Below, piece after piece: positions 1 to 8,914 of a stretch of DNA of 64,000 nucleotides (its first letter is position 1; every line of letters starts with the position of its first letter). The position numbers and the translations under genes are program-made. The stretch covers positions 620,001 to 684,000 of the forward strand of contig NZ_BBRM01000002.1 of the NCBI RefSeq assembly GCF_002090155.1. The letters are read 5' to 3'. The notes below the pieces were generated by a model, which did no database searches, was not told where the DNA came from, and saw nothing but the letters and a program-made list of their open reading frames with translations. This DNA comes from Demequina sp. NBRC 110056 (GTDB lineage Bacteria; Actinomycetota; Actinomycetes; Actinomycetales; Demequinaceae).

Positions 1-421
1 TCCCACCCGCGCGCTGCTCGCGACGTCGCTGGTCACGCAGCTGTTCCTGCTCGTCGCGCTCACCGCCGAGAGCGCTTTCGACTTCTCGCTCGAGCTCACG
101 AGCGCGCTCGCGATCCTGCCGTACCTGCTCACCGCGGGCTTCGGCCTCAAGGTCGCGCTCGGCGACCGCCGCCTCGCGGGCCCGCTCGCTGCCGCCGCGG
201 TCGCCACGGTCTACGCGATCTACCTCGTGTACGCGATGGGCACCACCTACGTGCTGCTCGCGCTCATCATCTACGCGCCAGCATCGGCGATCTACGCCTA
301 CGCGCGCCGCGAGCGAGGCAAGCGCGTCTTCACCGCCGCGGAGGCGATCCTGTGCGCCCTCGCGACCGCCGGCGCGGTGCTGGGCGTGGTCGCCCTCGTG
401 GCCGGCTGGGTGTCGCTCTAA
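1..421 (+). CDS. APC-family basic amino acid/polyamine antiporter, C-terminal part
   Basis: The window opens inside this gene; 139 codons remain, read in the frame beginning at base 2 and ending with TAA at 419-421. The fragment is hydrophobic throughout, with about four membrane segments separated by short basic loops, and ends in a helix closing in GWVSL. The pattern of alternating helices and the loop YAYARRERGKRVF before the last helix resembles the C-terminus of arginine:ornithine-type antiporters (ArcD/APA group), which exchange amino acids across the cytoplasmic membrane. The family call is by resemblance; substrate cannot be told from this end. It overlaps the next gene, on the opposite strand, by 4 bp at the stop codons. 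Confidence 0.6.
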   Translation, partial: PTRALLATSLVTQLFLLVALTAESAFDFSLELTSALAILPYLLTAGFGLKVALGDRRLAGPLAAAAVATVYAIYLVYAMGTTYVLLALIIYAPASAIYAYARRERGKRVFTAAEAILCALATAGAVLGVVALVAGWVSL

Positions 422-975
422 TCCGTCGCGTCGTCGAGCATCGCGACCAGCGCGAGCGTCGTGGTCCAGGAGCGAATCGTCATGTCGGCGTACATGGGCG
501 TGCCGACGACCTTGGACATCCTGCTCTTGGTGCGCTCGGCGCTGAGGCGTTGGAAGTAGACGGCTCCCTCCCCAGCCCACGCCGTGTCCACGCCCTCGCG
601 GATGCCGAACGCGGCGAGCGCATCGGCGCTGCTCACCCCGGGGCGCAGGAAGGCGACGTCGCTGTGGAACGTGTCGGGGGCCTCGCCGAAGCCCTCGGGT
701 GCGTCGTGCACCGCGGTGCGCAGCGCATCGGCGGTCAGCGCCACGACCACCGTGTCGACGTCGAACTCCTCGGCGAGGGCGCGCTCGACGGCGGTCGCGA
801 CCGTCGCCGGCGCCCGCCGCGGGGCGCCTAGCAGCACGTTGCCCGACTGGATGTAGGTGCGCACGCCGGCGTAGCCGCGCTCCTCGAGGGCCTCGCGGAG
901 GCGCGCCATCGGCACGGGGCGGCGTCCGCCCACGTTGATGCCGCGGATCAGCGCGACGTGCGTGGCGCCGGCCAC
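418..975 (-). CDS. DUF1697 domain protein
   Basis: A 185-aa soluble protein starting MAGATHVALIRGINVGG. The opening ALIRGINVGGRRPVPMARLR and the following TYIQSGNVLL are the hallmark N-terminal motifs of the DUF1697 family, which is widespread in Actinobacteria and has no established biochemical role. Length is normal for the family. It lies just downstream of the suf operon on the same strand, 7 bp after the sufT-like stop, so it could be read through from that operon, but nothing shows a functional link. Its stop overlaps the stop of the convergent transporter gene. Confidence 0.85.
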   Translation of the reverse strand: MAGATHVALIRGINVGGRRPVPMARLREALEERGYAGVRTYIQSGNVLLGAPRRAPATVATAVERALAEEFDVDTVVVALTADALRTAVHDAPEGFGEAPDTFHSDVAFLRPGVSSADALAAFGIREGVDTAWAGEGAVYFQRLSAERTKSRMSKVVGTPMYADMTIRSWTTTLALVAMLDDATD

Positions 976-982
976 GGCTCGC

Positions 983-1309
983 TCAGATGTTGAAGCCGAG
1001 GGCGCGCAGCTGCTCGCGGCCGTCGTCGGTGATCTTGTCCGGGCCCCACGGCGGCATCCACACCCAGTTGATGCGGAAGCCGTCGACGATCCCGTCGAGC
1101 GCCTGGCCCGTCTGATCCTCGATGACGTCGGTCAGCGGGCAGGCCGCGGACGTGAGCGTCATGTCGATGACGGCGTGCTGGTTCTCGTCGAGCGCGACGC
1201 CGTACACGAGGCCCAGGTCGACGACGTTGATCCCGAGCTCGGGGTCGATGACGTCGCGCAGGGCCTCCTCGACGTCGGCCGCGTTCGACGGGGCGGTGGT
1301 CTCGGTCAT
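983..1309 (-). CDS. sufT: SufT-like metal-sulfur cluster assembly factor (MIP18/DUF59)
   Basis: A 108-aa protein of the MIP18 (DUF59) family that assists Fe-S cluster assembly or transfer. Visible family motifs are DPELGINVVDLGLVYG (residues 22-37), TSAACPLTDVIEDQ with Cys57 as the likely metal or cluster ligand, and MPPWGPDKIT near the C-terminus. The start is ATG at 1309, which overlaps the sufU stop as ATGA; a longer reading upstream has no support because it would run far into sufU. It is the last gene of the suf operon, the same place as the DUF59 gene in mycobacterial suf operons. Its individual substrate is not known. Confidence 0.9.
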   Translation of the reverse strand: MTETTAPSNAADVEEALRDVIDPELGINVVDLGLVYGVALDENQHAVIDMTLTSAACPLTDVIEDQTGQALDGIVDGFRINWVWMPPWGPDKITDDGREQLRALGFNI

Positions 1310-1767
1310 GACTCGTCCTTTCGTGCCTGGATGAGCGCGTCCTTGAACGCCATCCATCCCAGCATGGCGCACTTGATGCGCGCCGGGTACTTGCCCACTC
1401 CGACGAACGCCGTGGCGTCGCCGAGCAGGTCCTCCTTGTCGTCGTCCAGTCCCTCGCCCTTGGCCTGCATGAGGTCACGGAACGCGTCCATCGCGGACTC
1501 CGCCTCCGCGAGCGTGTGGTCCTCGACCAGGTCGTGCAGCACGGACACCGACGCCTGCGAGATCGAGCAGCCCTGGCCCTCCCAGGACACCGACGCGACA
1601 CGATCGCCGTCGAGCCCGACCCGAAGCGTGACCTCGTCGCCGCACGTGGTGTTGACCTGGTGCGACTGCCCCACCTGGATCAGGCCGGGGTCGGTCAGTC
1701 CGCGACCGTGCGCCTCGCGGGCGTGGTCCATGATGACCTGCTGGTACATCTGCTCAAGGCTGCTCAT
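1306..1767 (-). CDS. sufU: SufU Fe-S cluster assembly protein
   Basis: A 153-aa cytoplasmic protein of the SufU/IscU-like fold. In Gram-positive bacteria SufU is a zinc-dependent sulfurtransferase that accepts persulfide sulfur from SufS. The ligand set is complete: Cys42 with Asp44 in TTCGDEVTL, Cys67 in GQGCSIS, and Cys133 in IKCAMLGW. The insert between the second and third cysteine that distinguishes SufU from IscU is present. The ATG start overlaps the sufS stop by 4 bp (ATGA) and the sufU stop overlaps the next start the same way, so translation is probably coupled along the operon. Confidence 0.96.
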   Translation of the reverse strand: MSSLEQMYQQVIMDHAREAHGRGLTDPGLIQVGQSHQVNTTCGDEVTLRVGLDGDRVASVSWEGQGCSISQASVSVLHDLVEDHTLAEAESAMDAFRDLMQAKGEGLDDDKEDLLGDATAFVGVGKYPARIKCAMLGWMAFKDALIQARKDES

Positions 1768-3038
1768 GCGCTCACTCCGAAGAAGCTCGGGACGGTCGCG
1801 AGCGCCTCGACGAAGGCGCGGGCGTCATCCTGGGTCGTGTACACGTGGCCGCTCGCGCGGGTCGATCCGGTGACGCCGAGGCGCCGGTGCAGCGGCTGGC
1901 CGCAGTGGTGGCCCACTCGCGCGGCGATGCCGCGGTCGTCGAGCACCTGACCCACGTCGTGCGGGTGGACGCCGTCGACCGCCACGGCCGCGAGGCCGAT
2001 GACGTCCGTGGCACCCGAGTCCCACGCCGGGCCGAGCAGGCGCACGCCCGGGATGTCGGCGACGCCCTCGCGAAGGATGGCCGCGAGCTCGCGCTCGTGC
2101 GCCGCGACGGCGTCCATGCCCAGGGCGGACAGGTAGCGCGCCGCGGCGGCCATGCCCACCGCCTGGGCGACGGGCTGGGTCCCCGGCTCGTGGCGCATCG
2201 GCGCCTCCTGCCAGGAGGTGGTCTCCATCGTGACGGTCTTGACCGCTCCCCCGCCGAACACCGCAGGCGGCAGCGCGTCGAGCAGGGCCTTGCGGCCGAA
2301 CAGCGCGCCGATGCCGGTGGGACCGAGCATCTTGTGCCCGCTGAACGCCATGAAGTCCACGTCGAGAGCGGCGACGTCGACCGGCAGGTGCGGCACGGAC
2401 TGGCACCCGTCGAGCACCGTGAGCGCGCCGACCTCCTTGGCCCGGGCCACCAGCGTCTCCACGGGGCTGATGACGCCCGTGATGTTCGACGCGTGGGTGA
2501 AGGCGAGCACGCGGGTGCGCTCGGTCACCACGGTGTCGAGCCGATCGAGGTCGAGCCTGCCATCGTCGTCCACCGGGATCCACCGCAGGGTGGCGCCCGT
2601 GCGGACGGCGAGCTGCTGCCACGGCACGAGGTTCGCGTGGTGCTCGGCCTCGGTGACGCAGATCTCGTCGCCGGGCCCGATGCGGAACGCAGCCGACTCC
2701 TCTCCGCCGATGCCGGCGGAGGCGTTGCCGATCGCGCCGGCCACGAGGTTGAGCGCCGCGGTGGCGTTCTCGGTCCACACGATCTCGTCGGCACGCGCGC
2801 CCACGAAGGCGGCGACCTCGGCGCGCGCCGCCTCGAACAGGCCGGTGGCCTCCTCGGCGAGCAGGTGCGCGCCGCGCGCGACGGCTCCGTTGTGACGCTC
2901 GTTGAACTCGCGCTCGGCGTCGAGCACCGCGCGCGGCTTCTGAGCGGTCGCCCCCGAATCCAGGTACACGAGCGGCTTCCCATTCCTGACCGTGCGGGTC
3001 AGGAGCGGGAAGTCGTCACGCACGTCGGGGAAGGTCAC
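1764..3038 (-). CDS. sufS: SufS cysteine desulfurase
   Basis: A 424-aa group II PLP-dependent cysteine desulfurase that takes sulfur from L-cysteine and passes it to SufU. The PLP lysine is Lys236 in AFSGHKMLGPTGIG. The active-site cysteine is Cys379 in RVGHHCGQPLHRR. The N-terminal motif VYLDSGATAQKP is typical of SufS. Length is about 10-20 residues above common homologues because of a short insert near residues 105-120 (SAGIGGEESAAF). It follows sufC by 17 bp and overlaps sufU by 4 bp. Confidence 0.97.
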   Translation of the reverse strand: MTFPDVRDDFPLLTRTVRNGKPLVYLDSGATAQKPRAVLDAEREFNERHNGAVARGAHLLAEEATGLFEAARAEVAAFVGARADEIVWTENATAALNLVAGAIGNASAGIGGEESAAFRIGPGDEICVTEAEHHANLVPWQQLAVRTGATLRWIPVDDDGRLDLDRLDTVVTERTRVLAFTHASNITGVISPVETLVARAKEVGALTVLDGCQSVPHLPVDVAALDVDFMAFSGHKMLGPTGIGALFGRKALLDALPPAVFGGGAVKTVTMETTSWQEAPMRHEPGTQPVAQAVGMAAAARYLSALGMDAVAAHERELAAILREGVADIPGVRLLGPAWDSGATDVIGLAAVAVDGVHPHDVGQVLDDRGIAARVGHHCGQPLHRRLGVTGSTRASGHVYTTQDDARAFVEALATVPSFFGVSA

Positions 3039-3055
3039 GAAGAGCTCCGGGATGC

Positions 3056-3811
3056 CTACGCGTCCACCAGGAAGCGGTCGTAGCCCTCGGCCTCGAGACG
3101 CTCGGCGAGCTCGGGGCCGCCCTGCTCCGCGACGCGGCCGTTCACGAAGACGTGGACGTAGTCGGGCTTGATGTAGTTCAGGATGCGCGTGTAGTGGGTG
3201 ATGAGCATGACGCCCAGGCCCGTGTTCTCGGCGACGCGGTTGACGCCCTCGGAGACGATGCGCAGCGCGTCGACGTCGAGGCCGGAGTCGGTCTCGTCGA
3301 GGATCGCGATCTTGGGCTGCAGGAGCTCCATCTGGAGGATCTCGTGGCGCTTCTTCTCGCCGCCCGAGAAGCCCTCGTTGACGTTGCGCTCGGCGAACGA
3401 CGGGTCCATGCGCAGGTTCTCCATCGAGACCTTCACGTCCTTGACCCAGGTGCGCAGCTTGGGGGCCTCGCCATCGAGCGCGGTCTTGGCGGTGCGCAGG
3501 AAGTTCGAGACCGACACGCCGGGGACCTCGACCGGGTACTGCATCGCGAGGAACAGGCCCGCCTTGGCGCGCTCGTCGACGCTCATCTCGAGGACGTTCT
3601 CGCCGTCGAGCAGCACCTCGCCCTCGGTGATCTGGTACTTGGGGTGGCCCGCGATCGAGTAGGCCAGCGTGGACTTGCCGGAGCCGTTGGGCCCCATGAT
3701 GGCGTGCGTCTCACCGGAGTTGATGGTGAGGTCCACGCCCTTCAGGATCTGCTTGGTGCCCTCGGGGGTCTCCACGGAGGCGTGGAGGTTCTTGATCTCG
3801 AGAGTGCTCAT
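3056..3811 (-). CDS. sufC: SufC Fe-S cluster assembly ATPase
   Basis: A 251-aa ABC-type ATPase that binds SufB and SufD and drives conformational change of the SufBC2D scaffold. Walker A is GPNGSGKST (residues 40-48), the signature is EGFSGGEKKRHE, and Walker B runs ILDETDSGLD, where the DSGLD sequence is characteristic of SufC. No membrane segments are present, as expected for this soluble member of the ABC family. The start ATG at 3811 follows AAGAGGT in good position. It is separated from the ferredoxin gene by 27 bp, the widest internal gap of the operon. Confidence 0.98.
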   Translation of the reverse strand: MSTLEIKNLHASVETPEGTKQILKGVDLTINSGETHAIMGPNGSGKSTLAYSIAGHPKYQITEGEVLLDGENVLEMSVDERAKAGLFLAMQYPVEVPGVSVSNFLRTAKTALDGEAPKLRTWVKDVKVSMENLRMDPSFAERNVNEGFSGGEKKRHEILQMELLQPKIAILDETDSGLDVDALRIVSEGVNRVAENTGLGVMLITHYTRILNYIKPDYVHVFVNGRVAEQGGPELAERLEAEGYDRFLVDA

Positions 3812-3838
3812 GGTTGTTACCTCTTTCGGAAGTTCAGG

Positions 3839-4180
3839 TCAGGAAGTCTTGGGGTTGTCCACGTCGACGAGCACGCGCTCGCCGTCGATGCGGACGGGAT
3901 AGGTCGCCACGGGGGTCATGGCGGGCAGCTCGTCGGGCACGCCGGTGCGCACGTCGAAGCGGGAGCCGTGGGCCCAGCACTCGATGTGGCAGCCCTCGAC
4001 ATCACCCTCGGCGAGGGGGACCTCGCCGTGCGTGCACATGCCGCCGATGGCGTAGTAGTCGCCGTCGTCGGAACGCACGATCGCCACGGGGGTGTCGGAG
4101 CCGTCGGCAAGCGTGAGGTCGGCCTGGAGCGCCGTGCCCGGCGCCAGGTCGCTCACGCTGCACGCGAGCTGCTCGCTCAC
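3839..4180 (-). CDS. Rieske-type [2Fe-2S] ferredoxin in the suf operon
   Basis: A 113-aa soluble Rieske protein. The cluster-binding pairs are Cys49-Thr-His51 (MCTHGEVPL) and Cys68-Trp-Ala-His71 (CWAHGSRFD). Homologues are usually annotated as the ferredoxin component of non-heme iron oxygenases, but none of the oxygenase subunits are nearby. Its place between sufD and sufC, as in many Micrococcales, suggests it delivers electrons for cluster assembly or is an early cluster recipient; this is inference. The start codon is GTG at 4180, overlapping the sufD stop as GTGA. Confidence 0.93.
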   Translation of the reverse strand: MSEQLACSVSDLAPGTALQADLTLADGSDTPVAIVRSDDGDYYAIGGMCTHGEVPLAEGDVEGCHIECWAHGSRFDVRTGVPDELPAMTPVATYPVRIDGERVLVDVDNPKTS

Positions 4181-5370
4181 GCCTCGTCCTCCACCAGCTC
4201 GTCCTCGAAGTGCTCGAGCTCGAGGTCGATCTCACGCATGAGACCCTCCTCGACCTCCGGCACGCCGATCTGGTGGATCAGGTCGGCGAAGAAGCCGCGG
4301 ACCACGAGCTTGCGGGCCTTGTCCTCGGGGATGCCGCGCGAGCGCAGGTAGAACATCTGCTCGTCGTCGAAGCGACCCGTCGCGGACGCGTGTCCTGCGC
4401 CCTCGATCTCGCCGGTCTCGATCTCCAGGTTGGGGACGGAGTCGGCGCGCGCGCCGTCGGTGAGGACCAGGTTGCGGTTGAGCTCGTAGGTGTCGGTGCC
4501 CTCGGCCTCGGCACGGATCAGCACGTCGCCGATCCACACCGAGCGAGCCGTCTTGCCCGCCAGCGCGCCCTTGTACGCCACGTTCGAGTGGCACTTGGGG
4601 GCGTTGTGGTCGATGAAGGTGCGGTGCTCGAGGTGCTGGCCCGAGTCCGAGTAGTACAGGCCCAGCAGCTCAGCGGAGCCACCCGTGCCCTCGTACTCCG
4701 CGGTGACGGCGAGGCGCACGGCCTTGCCTCCGAGCGAGACCGCCACGTGCTTGTACGTCGCGTCGCGCCCCACACGGGCGTGGTGGGTGCCGGCGTGGAC
4801 GGCGTCGTCGTCCCACTGCTGGATCGAGACGACCTTGAGCTGCGCGCCGTCGGCCGTGACGACCTCGACGTTGCCGGCGTGGGCACCGGTGCCGCGGTGC
4901 TCGAGGATGACCGTCGCCTCGGCGAACTGGCCGGCCTCGAGGACGATGTGCGACCGCGAGGTGGCGTGGCCCGTGACCGCGATGCGGATGGGCTCCGCGA
5001 CCTGGGTGTTCGCCGGCACCTTGACGTGCAGGGCGTCGACCGAACCGGCCGACGCGATCGCCGCGATGCGGTCCTCGGGGACCAGCACGGTGCCGCGCGG
5101 ACCCTCGCCGATGGCGAGCGAGCCTACGGTCACGCCCTCGGGCGCGGTGACGTCGACGGACGCGCCATCAGCGGGCGCCTCGGCCTGGTCGAGGACGGGG
5201 GCGAGGTCGCGCAGAGCCGAGAACCGGTACTCCTCGTCACGGGGGCCAGGCATCTCGAACGCGTCCACGTCGAACGACGTGAAGCGCTCGCCGCGCGAGC
5301 CCTCGGGGATGACGACGCCGTGGCTGTGCGCGGCGTCTGCGGTGGCCTGCGAGTGATCGGTGGTGGTCAA
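4177..5370 (-). CDS. sufD: SufD Fe-S cluster assembly protein (TTG start)
   Basis: A 397-aa subunit of the SufBC2D scaffold. It carries the SufB/SufD core beta-helix domain and the C-terminal region with [17 protein letters not shown], which is diagnostic. An upstream in-frame methionine exists but lies far inside sufB and gives an arginine-rich nonsense extension. The natural start is TTG at 5370 (TTG ACC ACC ACC), which overlaps the sufB stop as TTGA and sits 6-7 nt after GGAAGGAAG, a strong ribosome-binding site. A TTG start is rare here and may lower SufD output relative to SufB. Confidence 0.95.
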   Translation of the reverse strand: MTTTDHSQATADAAHSHGVVIPEGSRGERFTSFDVDAFEMPGPRDEEYRFSALRDLAPVLDQAEAPADGASVDVTAPEGVTVGSLAIGEGPRGTVLVPEDRIAAIASAGSVDALHVKVPANTQVAEPIRIAVTGHATSRSHIVLEAGQFAEATVILEHRGTGAHAGNVEVVTADGAQLKVVSIQQWDDDAVHAGTHHARVGRDATYKHVAVSLGGKAVRLAVTAEYEGTGGSAELLGLYYSDSGQHLEHRTFIDHNAPKCHSNVAYKGALAGKTARSVWIGDVLIRAEAEGTDTYELNRNLVLTDGARADSVPNLEIETGEIEGAGHASATGRFDDEQMFYLRSRGIPEDKARKLVVRGFFADLIHQIGVPEVEEGLMREIDLELEHFEDELVEDEA

Positions 5371-6803
5371 CCGACACTTCCTTCCATCTGAAGCTCGATG
5401 AGGCGGTTGAGCTCGAGCGCGTACTCCATGGGCAGCTCGCGCGCGATGGGCTCGACGAACCCGCGCACGATCATGGCCATCGCCTCGGTCTCCTCCATGC
5501 CTCGGGACATGAGGTAGAACAGCTGGTCCTCGGACACCTTCGAGACGGTCGCCTCGTGGCCCATGTGCACGTCGTCCTCGCGGACGTCGACGTACGGGTA
5601 CGTGTCGGAGCGGCTGATCTGGTCGACGAGCAGCGCGTCGCACAGCACGTTCGACTTGGAGTTCTTGGCGCCCTCGAGGACCTGCACGAGGCCGCGGTAC
5701 GAGGTGCGGCCGCCGCCACGGGCGACGGACTTCGAGATGATCGAGCTCGACGTGTTGGGAGCCGCGTGGACCATCTTGGCGCCAGCGTCCTGGTGCTGGC
5801 CCTCACCCGCGAAGGCGATCGACAGCGTCTCGCCGCGCGCGTGCTCGCCGAGCATGAAGATCGCCGGGTACTTCATGGTGACCTTCGAGCCGATGTTGCC
5901 GTCGACCCACTCCATGGTGGCACCCTCGGCGGCCGTGGCGCGCTTGGTGACGAGGTTGTACACGTTGTTCGACCAGTTCTGGATGGTCGTGTAGCGCACG
6001 CGGGCGTTCTTCTTGACGATGATCTCGACGACCGCGGAGTGCAGCGAGTCGGACGAGTAGATGGGCGCGGTGCAGCCCTCGACGTAGTGCACGTACGAGC
6101 CCTCGTCGGCGATGATCAGCGTGCGCTCGAACTGGCCCATGTTCTCCGTGTTGATGCGGAAGTAGGCCTGCAGCGGGATCTCGACGTGGACGCCCGGCGG
6201 GACGTAAACGAACGAGCCACCCGACCACACGGCGGTGTTGAGCGCAGCGAACTTGTTGTCGCCGGCCGGGATCACCGTGCCGAAGTACTGCTCGAACAGC
6301 TCCGGGTGCTCCTTGAGCGCGGTGTCCGTGTCGAGGAAGATGACGCCCTGCTCCTCGAGGTCCTCGCGGATCTGGTGGTAGACCACCTCGGACTCGTACT
6401 GAGCCGCGACGCCCGCGACGAGGCGCTGCTTCTCCGCCTCCGGGATGCCCAGCTTGTCGTACGTCGCCTTGATGTCCTCGGGCAGGTCCTCCCAGCTGGT
6501 GGCCTGCTTCTCCGTGGAGCGGACGAAGTACTTGATGTTGTCGAAGTCGATGCCGGTGAGGTCGGACCCCCAGTGCGGCATGGGCTTCTTGTCGAACAGG
6601 CGCAGACCCTTGAGTCGCTGGTTCAGCATCCACTCCGGCTCGCTCTTGAGCGCGGAGATGTTGCGGACCACGGCCTCGGACAGGCCGCGCTGCGCGATCG
6701 CGCCCGCGTCGTCGGAGTCGTGCCAGCCATACTCGTAGCCGCCGATCGACGCGATGATCTCCTCATCGGTCTGAGTGGGGGCGTTGTCGGTGGGGGTGCT
6801 CAT
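5367..6803 (-). CDS. sufB: SufB Fe-S cluster scaffold protein
   Basis: A 478-aa scaffold subunit on which the nascent Fe-S cluster forms. Conserved blocks include [36 protein letters not shown], and the C-terminal [17 protein letters not shown], all typical of SufB. Two ATGs lie close together at 6809 and 6803. The second is chosen because AAGGAAGG sits 6 nt ahead of it, while it directly abuts the first; the first would overlap the sufR stop as ATGA. No intein is seen, unlike M. tuberculosis SufB. It is the second gene of the operon. Confidence 0.97.
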   Translation of the reverse strand: MSTPTDNAPTQTDEEIIASIGGYEYGWHDSDDAGAIAQRGLSEAVVRNISALKSEPEWMLNQRLKGLRLFDKKPMPHWGSDLTGIDFDNIKYFVRSTEKQATSWEDLPEDIKATYDKLGIPEAEKQRLVAGVAAQYESEVVYHQIREDLEEQGVIFLDTDTALKEHPELFEQYFGTVIPAGDNKFAALNTAVWSGGSFVYVPPGVHVEIPLQAYFRINTENMGQFERTLIIADEGSYVHYVEGCTAPIYSSDSLHSAVVEIIVKKNARVRYTTIQNWSNNVYNLVTKRATAAEGATMEWVDGNIGSKVTMKYPAIFMLGEHARGETLSIAFAGEGQHQDAGAKMVHAAPNTSSSIISKSVARGGGRTSYRGLVQVLEGAKNSKSNVLCDALLVDQISRSDTYPYVDVREDDVHMGHEATVSKVSEDQLFYLMSRGMEETEAMAMIVRGFVEPIARELPMEYALELNRLIELQMEGSVG

Positions 6804-6805
6804 GG

Positions 6806-7456
6806 TCATCCTTCCTTGGCGGTCACCGCGGTGACCGGGATGGTCGTGGTGCACACGTGGGCTCCGCCTGCCAGGGTCGACAGGCGCTGGACATGGACGT
6901 CGAGGACGCGGGAGAACGCGCGCGTCTCCGCCTCGCACCACTCGGGTGCCTCCTCGGCGATGGACTGCACGGGGCAATGCCCCTGGCACAGCTGGACGGT
7001 GAAGCCTCCGGGTCCGGGTCGCACGGAGGTCGCGTAGCCCTGCTCGGCAAGCGATCGGGACAGCGCCTCGACGCGCTCCTCCATTGTCGCATCCGCGGGG
7101 ACCGCGGCGCGCAACGTCTCCTCGAGCTCAGCGAGCTTGCCGTCGACGAACTCGCTCAGGTTGCCGTGCTCGCGCATGAAGGACACCGCGTCGACGGCGA
7201 CCGACGAGTAGGCGGTCGTGAGGGAGCGCTGTCCCTCGGTGGTGGCGACATAGGACTTCGCGGGGCGTCCCCGGCCGCGCACGTGGGTGCCGGGCTGCTC
7301 GTGCTCGGTGATGAGCGCATCGTCCGCGAGCGCGGACAGGTGCCGACGCACGCCCGCAGGGGTGACGCCGAGCTCCGCCGCGAGGGTCGCGGCGGTGATG
7401 GGACCGGCGGAGGCGATGAGCCCCAGCACGCGGTCACGAGTGGTGTCAGTTCCCAC
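6806..7456 (-). CDS. sufR: SufR-type Fe-S responsive transcriptional regulator
   Basis: A 216-aa regulator with an N-terminal winged helix-turn-helix (residues 8-75, [18 protein letters not shown] as recognition region, followed by the basic wing [10 protein letters not shown]). The C-terminal part carries four cysteines, Cys157 and Cys161 in LCQGHCPVQ, Cys174 and Cys202, suited to hold an Fe-S cluster as in SufR proteins that repress suf genes when cluster-loaded. The start is GTG at 7456, six nt after GAGGAG; reading further upstream has no ribosome-binding support. As first gene it probably controls its own operon. Confidence 0.93.
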   Translation of the reverse strand: MGTDTTRDRVLGLIASAGPITAATLAAELGVTPAGVRRHLSALADDALITEHEQPGTHVRGRGRPAKSYVATTEGQRSLTTAYSSVAVDAVSFMREHGNLSEFVDGKLAELEETLRAAVPADATMEERVEALSRSLAEQGYATSVRPGPGGFTVQLCQGHCPVQSIAEEAPEWCEAETRAFSRVLDVHVQRLSTLAGGAHVCTTTIPVTAVTAKEG

Positions 7457-7511
7457 GGTTCGCTCCTCACGCACGGCTGTCCTGTGAACGTGTCTCCAGG
7501 GGTGCACTCTT

Positions 7512-7542
7512 AGGAACGATTGTCGTGCCGAAAATAGTTCCT
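7512..7542 (-). promoter_or_regulatory. Candidate sufR promoter with flanking inverted repeat
   Basis: On the minus strand TATTTT (7536-7531) is a possible -10 element for sufR. It is flanked by the inverted repeat AGGAAC (7512-7517) and GTTCCT (7537-7542), 19 nt apart. A repressor binding this repeat would cover the transcription start. No experimentally defined SufR site was matched; the assignment rests on position and symmetry only. Confidence 0.3.
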
Positions 7543-7612
7543 CGCAAGCAAGGGAAGCCTTACCGAACCGTTGCGTAATTCGGCGGTGGCGGGCAGTCGC
7601 GCGCGGCAGAAA

Positions 7613-7627
7613 TAGGATGGTCGGGTG
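7613..7627 (+). promoter_or_regulatory. Candidate leaderless promoter of ctaA
   Basis: TAGGAT at 7613-7618 fits the actinobacterial -10 consensus TANNNT and lies exactly 6 nt before the GTG start of ctaA, so transcription could begin at the start codon. AGGA inside the same hexamer could instead serve as a weak ribosome-binding site. Confidence 0.45.
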
Positions 7628-8533
7628 CTGACCAGGATCCTTGACGTCATCTCGCGCCGCGCCCGGCTGTTCCTGATCGCGAACATCATCGCGCAGGCCG
7701 GGATCATCGTCACCGGCGGCGTGGTGCGCCTCACGGGGTCCGGGCTCGGCTGCTCCACGTGGCCCCAGTGCGAGCCCGGCAGCTTCACGCCCGAGTTCCA
7801 CCCCGAGCAGTGGTTCCACCCCGCCGTCGAGTTCGGCAACCGCATGCTCACCTTCGTGCTCGCGATCGTGGCGCTCGGCGTCGCGATCGCCGTGTGGCGC
7901 ACGCGCCGCGAGCTGCGCTGGTACGGGCTCGTGCCCGGCATCGGCGTGATCCTCCAGGCGGTCGTCGGCGGGATCACGGTCCTCGTCGAGCTCCACCCGC
8001 TCGTCGTCGCCCCTCACCTGCTCCTGTCGACCGCGCTGGTCTGGTACTCGGTGTGGCTCGCGCTCGCCTACCGCCGCGCGCCGCGCCGCGCCGGAGAGCC
8101 GATGCGCTGGCACCTCCGCGCGCTCGCGGCGGTCGTCGCGATCATCCTGTTCCTCGGAGCACTGACGACGGGCGCCGGCCCTCACTCGGGCGACATCGAC
8201 GCGACCGAGCGCCTCGCCTTGGACCCGGAGCTCATCGCCCGCGCGCACGCGGCTGCGGTGTGGGCGTTCGTGGTCGTGCTGGGCGCGCTCATCTGGCGCG
8301 TCCGCAAGGACAGGTCCGAGGGCGGCCGCGACGAGGTGCGCAAGGCGTGGGTCGTGCTCGTCGCCGTCACGCTCGCGCAGGGCGTCATCGGGTACGTCCA
8401 GTACTTCACGGGTCTGCCCGAGGCCATCGTCGCGCTGCACCTGGTGGGCATCGGCGCGTTCTCCGCGGCCGCATCGGCGCTGCACTACCTCCTCACGTCC
8501 TCGGGCCGCGGCCTCGCCGTCACGCGCGCCTGA
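7625..8533 (+). CDS. ctaA: CtaA heme A synthase (COX15 family)
   Basis: A 302-aa integral membrane protein with about eight helices that converts heme O to heme A for cytochrome aa3 oxidase. The opening GGVVRLTGSGLGCSTWP is the strongest family marker. The cysteine pair of the first outer loop (Cys43, Cys49) is present, as in the B. subtilis-like class. Histidines likely to bind heme lie in HPAVEFGNRM, LHPLVVAPHL, RAHAAAVWAF and ALHLVGIGAF. Start is GTG at 7625. It is divergent from sufR. CtaB and the oxidase subunits are not in the window. Confidence 0.95.
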   Translation: MLTRILDVISRRARLFLIANIIAQAGIIVTGGVVRLTGSGLGCSTWPQCEPGSFTPEFHPEQWFHPAVEFGNRMLTFVLAIVALGVAIAVWRTRRELRWYGLVPGIGVILQAVVGGITVLVELHPLVVAPHLLLSTALVWYSVWLALAYRRAPRRAGEPMRWHLRALAAVVAIILFLGALTTGAGPHSGDIDATERLALDPELIARAHAAAVWAFVVVLGALIWRVRKDRSEGGRDEVRKAWVVLVAVTLAQGVIGYVQYFTGLPEAIVALHLVGIGAFSAAASALHYLLTSSGRGLAVTRA

Positions 8534-8536
8534 CCC

Positions 8537-8902
8537 ATGCCCGGCCAGCGCCGCCGCATCGTGGCCGACCACGAGATCCCCGAGCGTGCTGCGCTGCGCA
8601 TCGAGCCGGGCGACGTCGTCGAGGTGGGCGACCGCGACACCGAGTGGCCTGCGTTCACGTTCGTGAGCGCCGATGCGGGTGCCGGGTGGGTGCCGGAACG
8701 TCACCTCAGCGCCGCGCGCCCTCGGGCGGTGGTCCAGGTGGCGTACGACACCCAGGAGCTCGCCGTGGCCGCAGGCGACGAGGTCGAGATCGTCAGCGAC
8801 GACGCCGCGAGCGGGTGGTCGTGGTGCCGCGGGCCGGCCGGCGACGAGGGCTGGGTGCCGCACCGTTGCCTCGGCGCCGAGAGCGCCGGAACGCGCTCCT
8901 AG
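8537..8902 (+). CDS. Tandem SH3-domain protein
   Basis: A 121-aa protein made of two SH3-like repeats, roughly residues 5-60 and 65-115. Each ends in a Gly-Trp-Val-Pro strand: AGWVPERHL and EGWVPHRCL. No signal peptide or membrane segment is visible, so it is probably cytoplasmic. Homologues in other bacteria are annotated only as ligand-binding SH3 proteins. It begins 3 bp after the ctaA stop and probably shares its transcript. Function unknown. Confidence 0.8.
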   Translation: MPGQRRRIVADHEIPERAALRIEPGDVVEVGDRDTEWPAFTFVSADAGAGWVPERHLSAARPRAVVQVAYDTQELAVAAGDEVEIVSDDAASGWSWCRGPAGDEGWVPHRCLGAESAGTRS

Positions 8903-8914
8903 ACTGGGAGCATG
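8900..8914 (+). promoter_or_regulatory. Candidate leaderless promoter of ilvA
   Basis: TAGACT at 8900-8905 is followed by 6 nt and then the ATG of ilvA. The hexamer includes the TAG stop codon of the SH3 gene, so the promoter is embedded in the end of the upstream gene. Confidence 0.45.

Noticed and set aside
7542-7580. IdeR/DtxR iron box near AAGGCTTCCCTT
   Set aside because: Symmetry is partial and it differs from the TTAGG-type consensus at many positions.
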